A stretch of 9,794 nt of DNA from Rhizobium sp. LCM 4573 (GTDB taxonomy: Bacteria > Pseudomonadota > Alphaproteobacteria > Rhizobiales > Rhizobiaceae). The notes beneath the pieces are model-generated. The model was given only the letters and a program-made list of their open reading frames with translations. It was not told where the DNA came from and ran no database searches. Position numbers and translations under genes: made by a program. Positions 1 through 5,514 of this stretch are shown here, in pieces. Location: positions 272,323-282,116 of the forward strand of contig NZ_MDDW01000001.1 of NCBI RefSeq assembly GCF_001854865.1. The letters are read 5' to 3'. Each line of letters starts with the position of its first letter. Position 1 is the stretch's first letter.

Positions 1-209
1 GCCAATTGTTCTACAAAAGCGCTGAGGGCGAGGTGATCGCCATCGTCTTCACCAAGTCCCGGCCGACCGTCAATCCAGCCACGGAAACCATCCGCGACGA
101 TATCGGCGTGGTCTCCTGGTCGACGCCGCTCGCCACCTACGCCATCGTCGGCCCATCCTCCAATCCTTCGCTGGACGAGATCGCCGCCAAGGCGGCAGGG
201 CTGATTTGA
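1..209 (+). CDS. C-terminal fragment of a probable anti-sigma factor
   Basis: Only the last 68 or so residues are inside the window; the frame is open from the left edge to TGA at 207-209, so the TTG at position 6 is internal and not a start. The visible part has a strand-like stretch (GEVIAIVFTK), a VVSWSTPLATYAIVG segment and a final amphipathic helix (LDEIAAKAAGLI). The pattern of a Trp followed by a short run, then a Tyr-Ala-(Ile/Leu)-Val-Gly strand and a short C-terminal helix resembles the periplasmic end of membrane-bound anti-sigma factors paired with ECF sigma factors in rhizobia. The N-terminal cytoplasmic anti-sigma domain and the membrane helix that would prove this are outside the window. 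It ends 6 bases before the convergent reductase gene. The assignment is tentative; a hypothetical periplasmic protein is the alternative. Confidence 0.45.
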   Translation, partial: QLFYKSAEGEVIAIVFTKSRPTVNPATETIRDDIGVVSWSTPLATYAIVGPSSNPSLDEIAAKAAGLI

Positions 210-215
210 CCCTGC

Positions 216-1166
216 TCAGCTGTCGGGCACCAGAACGACCTTTCCCGTCGTCAGGCGGCTTTCGATCGCCCGGTGGGCCTCCGCCGCTTCGGTAAGAGGA
301 AACCGCCCGCCTGAGATCACCCTGATCTCGCCGCGATGTGCCCGATCGAAAAGCTCGGCCAGATCGGCCCATAGCGTCTCACCGAGAAGCGGCAGCAGCG
401 AAAAGCCCTGCAACGACTGGTTCGCCTCCAGCATCCGCCCGATATCCACCTGGTCCAGACCGAAGCGCCCCATCGCGGCCAGCACCAGCCGACCGCCCGG
501 CCTCAGCGGATCGATAAGGCCCCGTGTCAGCTCATTGCCGATGAGGTCGAAGACGATATCGGCCTCGATACCGCTCATATCATACCCAACGGCTCGATCC
601 GCACCGAGCGAAAGCGCGAGCGCTCGCTTCTCACCGCTTCCCGCCGCAGCGATCACGCTCTCCGCTCCGGCCTGCTTCAGGAGCTGGACGAGCAGCGATC
701 CGACACCTCCACCCGCTGCCGTGACGAGCACGGTCTTGCCGGCAGGCGGATTCTGCCGGACGAGATGCAGTGCCGTCAGCCCCTGCACCATCAGCGCTAC
801 TGCATTTTCGAAGGAAAGCCCTTCCGGCAGTCGCGCAAGCGAGCCGGCATCGGCGATGATATATTCCGCGTAGCCGCCCGAACCTCGCCCGATCGCAAAG
901 AGCGGCACCGCGACTCGCGCGCCGATGAGCGCATCGTCCAAGCCCTCGCCCACCGCCTCGACCAAGCCGGCAACCTCTACCCCTGGCGCCATCGGCAGCG
1001 AGGGCGTAACCGCATAACGATCGGCCCGCATCAGCACCTCGAAGAAATTTACGCCCGCCGCCATGACCCGGATCAGCACTTCGCCGCGTGCCGGCTGCGG
1101 CTTCCGGACCTCGATGACTTCGAGAACTTCGGGAGAACCGAAACGGGAGAACTGGACGACCTTCAT
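216..1166 (-). CDS. Zinc-independent quinone oxidoreductase-like MDR protein
   Basis: A 316-residue member of the medium-chain dehydrogenase/reductase superfamily, quinone reductase (QOR) branch. It should transfer hydride from NADPH to a quinone or other small electrophile in the cytoplasm; the true substrate cannot be read from sequence. The N-terminal catalytic fold opens with MKVVQFSRFGSPEVLEV and includes GEVLIRVMAAGVNFFEVLMR. The Rossmann fold begins with the glycine-rich AAGGGVGSLLVQLLKQAGA at about residues 150-168, followed by LGADRAVGY, and ends with the typical AEAHRAIESRLTTGKVVL. Zinc-ligand cysteines of alcohol dehydrogenases are absent, as expected for QOR. I chose the ATG at 1166 rather than the one four codons upstream (1178), because a GAGG-type Shine-Dalgarno lies 6-7 bases before it and family members start this way. 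The gene is divergent from the HxlR regulator at 1262, which probably controls it. It converges with the gene ending at 209. Confidence 0.88.
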   Translation of the reverse strand: MKVVQFSRFGSPEVLEVIEVRKPQPARGEVLIRVMAAGVNFFEVLMRADRYAVTPSLPMAPGVEVAGLVEAVGEGLDDALIGARVAVPLFAIGRGSGGYAEYIIADAGSLARLPEGLSFENAVALMVQGLTALHLVRQNPPAGKTVLVTAAGGGVGSLLVQLLKQAGAESVIAAAGSGEKRALALSLGADRAVGYDMSGIEADIVFDLIGNELTRGLIDPLRPGGRLVLAAMGRFGLDQVDIGRMLEANQSLQGFSLLPLLGETLWADLAELFDRAHRGEIRVISGGRFPLTEAAEAHRAIESRLTTGKVVLVPDS

Positions 1167-1172
1167 CGGAAA

Positions 1173-1199
1173 CCTCATCTATGAGAAGATGAGGCGCCT
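1173..1199. promoter_or_regulatory. Inverted-repeat candidate operator between qor-like gene and HxlR gene
   Basis: CCTCATCT (1173-1180) and AGATGAGG (1187-1194) are a perfect 8-base inverted repeat with a 6-base spacer. A nested repeat, CTCAT-CT-ATGAG, occupies 1174-1185. A second, overlapping palindrome, AGGCGCCT, occupies 1192-1199. They lie in the 95-base gap between divergent start codons, immediately upstream of the reductase start at 1166, so a bound dimer would block its ribosome binding site or promoter-proximal region. HxlR proteins are winged-helix dimers that bind such repeats near their own divergent target genes. Assigning this repeat to the adjacent HxlR protein is inference; the symmetry itself is seen directly. 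Confidence 0.5.
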
Positions 1200-1261
1200 T
1201 AGCAGCGCGCGGGCCGGCCGGGATACACACTCTTTTACGCCATACCCACCAGGAGGTGACC

Positions 1262-1651
1262 ATGGCAGCCCTTGTAAAAAACTTGCCGAAACTGCCCATT
1301 GAGCGGGCATTGAAGGTGATTTCCGGCCGCTGGAAACCGGTCATCCTCTATCATGCCTTTTCCGGACCCAGGCGTCTCTCCGAGCTTCAGCGCATGGTAC
1401 CCGGCATCACGCAGAAGGTGCTGATTCAGCAATTACGGGAAATGGAGGAGCATGGGCTCATCCGCCGCGAAGTCTTCGCGGAGGTGCCGGCGCGCGTCGA
1501 ATACAGCGCAACCGAACTCGGTCTCCGCCTGGAACCCATTCTCTATGCACTCTGCCAATGGGGCCAGCACCATGCGGAAGCGCATGGGCAAAGCGACGCG
1601 CTTCTCGATTGCATCGTCAGGCCGCGCGCCGCGGAGGCGGCCGCGGCCTGA
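1262..1651 (+). CDS. HxlR-family winged-helix transcriptional regulator
   Basis: A 129-residue DNA-binding protein of the HxlR (DUF24, MarR-like) family. The family core is visible: IERALKVISGRWKPVILYHAF (about residues 13-33), then RRLSELQRMVPGITQKVLIQQLREMEEHGLIRRE as the winged-helix recognition region. This is followed by the VEYSATELGLRLEPIL wing and dimer helix. The start is ATG 1262, because AGGAGGT at 1251-1257 is an ideal ribosome binding site 4 bases before it; a GTG at 1256 lies inside that site and cannot be used. Many redox-sensing HxlR proteins (YodB, HypR, QorR type) carry a Cys in a Cys-Pro pair just before the first core helix; here that position is Leu-Pro. The only cysteines are Cys98 and Cys117. 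The divergent quinone reductase is the likely target. A GC-rich inverted repeat (GCCGCGG, 1628-1634; CCGCGGC, 1641-1647) encodes part of the alanine-rich tail. The stop is 12 bases from the convergent leuA stop. Confidence 0.9.
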   Translation: MAALVKNLPKLPIERALKVISGRWKPVILYHAFSGPRRLSELQRMVPGITQKVLIQQLREMEEHGLIRREVFAEVPARVEYSATELGLRLEPILYALCQWGQHHAEAHGQSDALLDCIVRPRAAEAAAA

Positions 1652-1663
1652 ACTTGGCTTCGA

Positions 1664-3376
1664 TCAGCCTTTCCGCTCCTCCAGCACCCTGTTCGCCGCG
1701 GAGACGACCGCCTCCAGCGACGCAGCCACGATATTCGTGTTGATGCCGGCGCCGAACAGCTTTCCGCCCGGATGCTCCATTTCCACATAGGCGATGGCCG
1801 AGGCGTTCGAGCCGTGCTGCAACGAGTGCTCGGAGTAGTCGGCAACCGAGAGGTCGATGCCCAGATAGGTCGACAGCGCGTTGATGAAGCCGTCGATTGG
1901 CCCTGTTCCCTTGCCTTCGATGCGTTTTACCTCGCCGCGGTCGGTGATCTCAGCCGCCACGATGCGCACGCCCTTCTGGTCCGAACCGGCCGGATAGGTG
2001 TGGTGGTCGACGAATTTCAGCCGCGCGCCGGGCTGCTCCACATAGCGTTCCATGAAGCTCTCATGGATGCGCTTCGAGGGAAGCTCCTTGCCCTCTTCGT
2101 CGGTGATGCGCTGGATGTCTTCGCGGAATTCCACCTGCAGGTTGCGCGGCAGGTTGATGCCGTAATCGGCCTGCAGGATGTAGGCGATGCCGCCCTTGCC
2201 GGATTGCGAGTTGATGCGGATGATCGCCTCGTAGGAACGCCCGACATCCTGCGGGTCGATCGGCAGGTAAGGCACTTCCCATACCGGATGGTTGGCGACC
2301 TTGATCGCCTTCATGCCTTTGTTGATCGCATCCTGGTGCGAGCCCGAGAAAGCGGTATAGACCAGCTCGCCGACGTAAGGATGGCGCTCCGGAATCACCA
2401 TCTCGTTGGAATATTCGTAGACCGCCTTGATGCGCTCGATGTCGGAGCAATCCAACTCGGGATCGACGCCCTGGGTGTACATGTTGAGCGCCAGCGTCAC
2501 GACGTCCACATTGCCGGTGCGCTCGCCATTGCCGAAGAGCGTGCCTTCGACGCGGTCGGCGCCGGCCATCAGGCCGAGTTCGGTCGCGGCGATCCCGGTA
2601 CCGCGGTCGTTGTGCGGATGCAGCGAGATGATGATGTTTTCGCGGCTGTCGATCTGCCGGCACATCCATTCGATCTGATCGGCATAGACGTTCGGCGTCG
2701 CCATCTCGACGGTCGACGGCAGGTTGATGATGAGCTTGTTGTCGGCGGTTGGCTTCACCACCTCGATCACGGCATTGCAGATCTCCAGCGCCACGTCGAG
2801 CTCGGTGCCGGTGAAGCTTTCCGGCGAATACTGGAAGCGGTAGCCACCACCGGCCTTCGCCGCCATGTCGGTGATCATCTTGGCCGCATCCACGGCGATC
2901 TGCTTGATGCCGTTGACATCCTTGGCGAACACCACGCGGCGCTGCAGCTCGGAGGTGGAATTATAGAAATGGATGATCGGGTGCTTGGCACCTTCGAGAG
3001 CCTCGAAGGTACGGGTAATCAGCTCCGGCCGGCACTGCACCAGCACCTGCATGGAGACATCTTCGGGCACGCCGCCCTCCTCCACGCACCAGCGGGCGAA
3101 GTCGAAGTCGGTCTGCGAGGCGGACGGGAAGCCGATCTCGATTTCCTTGAAGCCCATGTCGAGCAGCAGCTTGAACATGCGCGCCTTGCGGTCGTGCCCC
3201 ATCGGGTTGACCAGCGACTGGTTGCCGTCGCGCAGGTCCACCGAACACCAGATCGGCGCCTTTGTAATGGTCTTCGAAGGCCAGGTGCGGTCGGCAATAT
3301 CGATCTGCGGATAGGGCCGGTATTTCATCGCGGCCTGCGGCATGCCGCGCTTGGGGGAATAGGTCTTGGCGTCCAT
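1664..3376 (-). CDS. leuA: 2-isopropylmalate synthase, long (type 2) form
   Basis: The cytoplasmic enzyme condenses acetyl-CoA with 2-oxoisovalerate to 2-isopropylmalate, the first committed and leucine-inhibited step of leucine synthesis. The product is 570 residues, normal for the long LeuA form. It has the N-terminal extension with RGMPQAAMKYRPYPQ, then the TIM-barrel HMG-CoA-lyase-like catalytic domain. The signature DLRDGNQSL starts at Asp47 (metal ligand); LHPHNDRGTG carries the His253-x-His255 metal ligands; GNGERTGNVD follows at about 282-291. The C-terminal 130 or so residues form the regulatory dimer domain that binds leucine. I start at ATG 3376 (MDAKTYSP); an upstream in-frame start at 3406 (MARCVKRDE) adds ten unlikely residues. 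The Shine-Dalgarno is weak (AGAGAG-type at about 3383-3388). It is a monocistronic leuA with its own promoter and a leucine-rich leader ORF about 145 bases upstream, so transcription is probably controlled by leucyl-tRNA supply. It converges with the HxlR gene. Confidence 0.96.
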   Translation of the reverse strand: MDAKTYSPKRGMPQAAMKYRPYPQIDIADRTWPSKTITKAPIWCSVDLRDGNQSLVNPMGHDRKARMFKLLLDMGFKEIEIGFPSASQTDFDFARWCVEEGGVPEDVSMQVLVQCRPELITRTFEALEGAKHPIIHFYNSTSELQRRVVFAKDVNGIKQIAVDAAKMITDMAAKAGGGYRFQYSPESFTGTELDVALEICNAVIEVVKPTADNKLIINLPSTVEMATPNVYADQIEWMCRQIDSRENIIISLHPHNDRGTGIAATELGLMAGADRVEGTLFGNGERTGNVDVVTLALNMYTQGVDPELDCSDIERIKAVYEYSNEMVIPERHPYVGELVYTAFSGSHQDAINKGMKAIKVANHPVWEVPYLPIDPQDVGRSYEAIIRINSQSGKGGIAYILQADYGINLPRNLQVEFREDIQRITDEEGKELPSKRIHESFMERYVEQPGARLKFVDHHTYPAGSDQKGVRIVAAEITDRGEVKRIEGKGTGPIDGFINALSTYLGIDLSVADYSEHSLQHGSNASAIAYVEMEHPGGKLFGAGINTNIVAASLEAVVSAANRVLEERKG

Positions 3377-3475
3377 TGTCTCGTCTCTCTTTACGCACCG
3401 CGCCATCCAGGGGATTGGCCGTGATCGATGCGGACCTTACGCGGTCTTTTCTCTATCGGTCTTGAATGTTCGTGA

Positions 3476-3522
3476 GAGGAGCACTTACGCCGGCAGGGCT
3501 TTTCGGCCGCCGGGCGCTCCTC
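3476..3522 (-). terminator. Stem-loop after the leuA leader ORF (attenuator hairpin)
   Basis: A perfect 7-base outer stem, GAGGAGC with GCTCCTC, encloses CCGGC/GCCGG and GGC/GCC inner stems with a short CGAAAA loop. The 5' arm overlaps the TGA stop of the leader ORF, so a terminating ribosome would transiently hold it open. It is placed where the terminator of an attenuator is expected. The RNA after the 3' arm (UCACGAACAUUC) is not U-rich, so intrinsic termination is doubtful and the role as terminator is inference. Confidence 0.4.
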
Positions 3523-3646
3523 AACGGACCCGGCAACCGCGCGTAAGGTCGAGGCTAAGAAGCGAGGAAAGCGCAAGAACCGGCGCCCCGGCCGCGGTGC
3601 GGCAGGTCGGCTGACGGTCGGACATGATTGCGCCTGTCATGGTCAT
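3521..3646 (-). CDS. leuL: Leucine-rich leader peptide of leuA (attenuator ORF)
   Basis: A small ORF of 41 codons if started at the first ATG (3646), or 34 if started at ATG 3625; a third in-frame ATG is at 3640. Its diagnostic part is VLALSSLLSLDLTRG: six Leu codons within eleven (3577-3545), against none elsewhere in the peptide. All six are CTT or CTC (five CTT, one CTC), although CTG would be preferred in a GC-rich genome; CTT and CTC are both read by the GAG-anticodon tRNA-Leu. The TGA (3523-3521) runs into the 5' arm of a stem-loop. The promoter -10 ends only 7 bases before ATG 3646, so the mRNA may begin at that AUG (leaderless), as described for the trp leader of Sinorhizobium; ATG 3625 has only a weak AGG upstream. 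The peptide itself probably has no function beyond sensing leucyl-tRNA charging during its translation. The symbol is by analogy with other leu operons. Confidence 0.7.
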   Translation of the reverse strand: MTMTGAIMSDRQPTCRTAAGAPVLALSSLLSLDLTRGCRVR

Positions 3647-3653
3647 GGCGGGA

Positions 3654-3682
3654 TGTATAACTGCAGACTCCGAGGGTGGCAA
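3654..3682 (-). promoter_or_regulatory. Sigma-70-type promoter for the leuA leader and leuA
   Basis: On the minus strand, TTGCCA (3682-3677; five of six match TTGACA, and preceded by C as in the rhizobial CTTGAC form) is followed by exactly 17 bases and TATACA (3659-3654; four of six match TATAAT). The predicted start point is about 3647-3646, at the first ATG of the leader ORF. The -35 lies only 5 bases beyond the brnA stop codon, so read-through from brnTA could also enter this leader. Confidence 0.65.
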
Positions 3683-3687
3683 GTGGG

Positions 3688-3930
3688 CTATTTACCCTGA
3701 CGGCCTGCTTCGAGCCGCTCTCTAAGCCACCGGGTGACGAGAGATTGACGTGTCAAACCCAGTCTCATGGCTTCACGGTCCAGATCAGATAGAACGCCGG
3801 CAGGCAAATCAAGATCAACGTGGACGAGCGCCAACCCGGGACGAGTAGCCTTCGACCAGTCAACGTAGTCGCTGATATCTTCGCCGTCGTCGAATTTCTT
3901 GTCTAGCTCTTCAGCCGTTATCGTCTTCAT
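3688..3930 (-). CDS. brnA: BrnA-family antitoxin (ribbon-helix-helix)
   Basis: An 80-residue cytoplasmic antitoxin of the BrnT/BrnA type II system. The N-terminal part (MKTITAEELDKKFDDGEDISDYVDWSKATRPG) is the toxin-embracing acidic region typical of BrnA. The second half, LALVHVDLDLPAGVLSDLDREAMRLGLTRQSLVTRWLRERLE, is a strand followed by two helices, a CopG-like ribbon-helix-helix DNA-binding fold used for operon autorepression. The start codon lies inside the 3' end of brnT with a 20-base overlap, giving translational coupling, in the usual toxin-first order of this family. A PemI/CopG-type orphan regulator is much less likely given the neighbour. The stop at 3688-3690 is just upstream of the leuA promoter. 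Confidence 0.88.
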   Translation of the reverse strand: MKTITAEELDKKFDDGEDISDYVDWSKATRPGLALVHVDLDLPAGVLSDLDREAMRLGLTRQSLVTRWLRERLEAGRQGK

Positions 3931-4180
3931 ATCGTTGCCTATCTACGAGCCGAGCCCGTCTGACGGAGATAATACGCACGCGGCTCTCTCGCCATGTGAA
4001 AATCGCCGTCCAATGCTTGTCAGCGATTTTCCCGGTGAGAATATAGCGCATTTCCGTCTCGGTCGGAACCGGCGCCATTTGGTGCTTTTCATCCAGCCAG
4101 AGCAGCTGAGCTTCTATGAAATCGATGCCGTGCTTGTCCTTGTTCGAAGCGCTCTTATCCGGATCGAACTCGAATTTCAT
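3911..4180 (-). CDS. brnT: BrnT-family ribonuclease toxin
   Basis: An 89-residue protein of the BrnT family, small RelE-like-fold ribonucleases that block translation when freed from BrnA. Family landmarks are all present in order: FEFDPDKSASNKDKHGIDFIEAQ at residues 3-25, an acidic linker, RYILTGKIADKHWTAIFTW in the central sheet, and the closing RVRIISVRRARLVDRQRYED with its basic cluster. The length is normal for the family, and no frameshift or truncation is seen, so the toxin looks intact. The ATG at 4180 has only a weak ribosome binding site. It lies 39 bases after benE on the same strand, so it may be read from the benE transcript or from its own weak promoter near the short palindrome GAGGT-CT-ACCTC at 4215-4226, which overlaps the benE stop. 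Confidence 0.88.
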   Translation of the reverse strand: MKFEFDPDKSASNKDKHGIDFIEAQLLWLDEKHQMAPVPTETEMRYILTGKIADKHWTAIFTWRESRVRIISVRRARLVDRQRYEDDNG

Positions 4181-4214
4181 GGAACAACCCGGCAGCCAGA
4201 AAATACAACCTGGA

Positions 4215-4226
4215 GAGGTCTACCTC
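4215..4226. promoter_or_regulatory. Short palindrome upstream of brnT, possible operator
   Basis: GAGGT-CT-ACCTC is a 5-base inverted repeat with a 2-base centre, 35 bases upstream of the brnT start and overlapping the benE stop codon. BrnA-type ribbon-helix-helix proteins repress their own promoters by binding short palindromes there. A weak TATTTT-like -10 sequence lies between it and brnT. The repeat is short enough to be chance. Confidence 0.2.
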
Positions 4227-5398
4227 CTTTTCACTACTCTTTGTAACGCCATCACCACTCCGCCCGCGACGAGCCCCCAGAAGGCACCGGAAATGCCCGC
4301 GAAGGAGGCTCCCGAGGCGGTAACCAGGAAAGTGATCGCCGCCGCCTCGCGCGTTTCCGGCTCGCGATAGGCGGCGAAGGCAGAGTTGGAAAACGCGGCG
4401 ATCAGCGCCAGCCCCGCGACCGCCTGCAGAAGGATCGGAGGCGACAGCGAGACGAAGGCAATGAGCCCGCCCGCCATCAGCCCGAGCGCGATATAGCCGA
4501 AGCCGGCGACCACCGCCGCCCAGTAGCGCCGCGCCGGATCGGGATGAGCATCCTCGCCTGCGCACATCGCGGCCGTGATCGCGGCCATGTTGACCGGCAC
4601 GCCGCCGAAAATGCCGCAGAAGATCGAAAAGATACCCGTTCCGGCAAACAGCGGACCGGGCGCCGGCTGGTAGTGATGCACCTTCAGGACCGCGATGCCC
4701 GGAATGTTCTGCGAGGCCATGGTGACGATGAAGAGCGGCACGGCGACCGAAACGAAGCCGTGCCAGGTGAAGGCCGGCGTCACCGCGATGAGTTCCGGAT
4801 GGATCGCCGCCCCTACCTGTGCCAGCGCATCTTCCGGCAGGTCCACGCCGAAGAGAAGCACGAGCACGAAAGCCCCGAGTGCCGCAGGTACGGCCCATAG
4901 CCGCTTCCATGCGGAAACGGCCATCCAGGTCAAAACGATCGGCAGACCGAGCGCCGCGTCGAAGGCCACTGCCTTCACCGGTGCGAGGCAGAGGCCAAGC
5001 AGAATGCCAGCAAGCATGGCATTGGCGAGCGGCGCAGGAATGAGCTGGATCGCCCGCCCGAGCGGCCGGAACAAGCCGGAAAGCACGATAAGCGCGCCGC
5101 AAAGCACGAAGGCGCCGACAGCCGCCGGAAACCCACCCTGGATTGCCCCGATTCCCGAAAGCAGGGCAGCGCCGGGCGTGGACCAGGCAATGCTGATCGG
5201 CATGCGGTGCCAGAGCGAGAAGCCGATCGCCAGAACGCCCATGGCGACCGAAAGCGCCAGCAGCGCCGAGGCGATTTCACTCGGCGTCGCTCCCATGGCC
5301 TGTATGCCCTGGATCACGACGGCAAACGAGCTGACGAATCCGACGAAAGCTGTCAGAAGGCCCATCATCAGGGCCGGAACGGAAAAATCTTTGAGCAT
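4220..5398 (-). CDS. BenE-family transporter
   Basis: A 392-residue polytopic inner-membrane protein of the BenE family (benzoate/H+ symporter fold, related to nucleobase and sulfate transporters). Long hydrophobic segments recur through its whole length, consistent with about 12 membrane helices. Recognisable parts are FVGFVSSFAVVIQGIQAMGA near the N-terminus, IAWSTPGAALLSGIGA (the family's conserved substrate-region segment), and the later FCGIFGGVPVNMAAITAAMCAGEDAHPD motif. The C-terminus is short and basic (VVKRR). I start at ATG 5398 (MLKDFSVPALMMG), which aligns with the usual family N-terminus, although its Shine-Dalgarno is poor; a GTG at 5458 would add 20 residues of non-membrane sequence. 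There are no benzoate-degradation genes in the window, so benzoate as the substrate is not supported. It lies between the GH25 gene and brnT on the same strand, with 116 and 39 bases separation. Confidence 0.88.
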   Translation of the reverse strand: MLKDFSVPALMMGLLTAFVGFVSSFAVVIQGIQAMGATPSEIASALLALSVAMGVLAIGFSLWHRMPISIAWSTPGAALLSGIGAIQGGFPAAVGAFVLCGALIVLSGLFRPLGRAIQLIPAPLANAMLAGILLGLCLAPVKAVAFDAALGLPIVLTWMAVSAWKRLWAVPAALGAFVLVLLFGVDLPEDALAQVGAAIHPELIAVTPAFTWHGFVSVAVPLFIVTMASQNIPGIAVLKVHHYQPAPGPLFAGTGIFSIFCGIFGGVPVNMAAITAAMCAGEDAHPDPARRYWAAVVAGFGYIALGLMAGGLIAFVSLSPPILLQAVAGLALIAAFSNSAFAAYREPETREAAAITFLVTASGASFAGISGAFWGLVAGGVVMALQRVVKRR

Positions 5399-5514
5399 GC
5401 GGCGGGACTCGGGAGGCGATGAGAAAACCGCATGGAGCCTCAGCCCGCCGTCAAACACAAGCCTGCTCGGGGCGAAAAGCGTACGGCCTCGCCTCGCCTA
5501 TCGATTGACTTCCG

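Larger units (their letters stand above)
3377..3653 (-). ncRNA. leuA 5' leader RNA, probable leucine attenuator
   Basis: This untranslated leader carries a leucine-rich leader ORF and several segments that can pair in exclusive ways. Segment A (RNA GACCUUACGC, 3550-3541) overlaps the end of the Leu-codon run. It can pair with a' (GCGUAAG, 3490-3484), 7 bases, or with a'' (GCGUAAGGUC, 3442-3433), 10 bases perfect plus further pairs across a 2-base bulge. A strong hairpin joins GAGGAGC (3522-3516) to GCUCCUC (3482-3476), with inner stems CCGGC/GCCGG and GGC/GCC and a CGAAAA loop. This hairpin contains a', so A:a' pairing and the hairpin compete topologically. Ribosomes stalled on the first Leu codons would leave A free; ribosomes reaching the stop would cover A. 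That is the logic of amino-acid attenuation. However, no U-run follows the hairpin, so termination could be Rho-dependent or control could be translational. The region is otherwise gene-free. Confidence 0.65.

Noticed and set aside
1628..1647. GC-rich inverted repeat at the end of the HxlR gene as a terminator
   Set aside because: It lies inside the coding sequence for the alanine-rich tail, and no T-run follows. Such repeats arise easily from GCC/GCG alanine codons.
1772..3424. A 550-codon open frame on the plus strand opposite leuA
   Set aside because: It is the antisense of leuA, whose family motifs are unmistakable. Its translation is compositionally odd (Arg, Val, Asp, His and Leu rich) and has no recognisable domain, as expected of a stop-free antisense frame in GC-rich DNA.
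3391..3576. A 61-codon minus-strand frame in the leuA leader
   Set aside because: It lies in another frame than the Leu-rich leader, has no family match and its basic composition looks random. The leader ORF and RNA structures explain this stretch better.
4155..5102. A 315-codon minus-strand frame overlapping benE
   Set aside because: It is a shifted frame of benE; the translation is Arg/Gly-rich with no membrane segments, whereas the benE frame gives a full family match.
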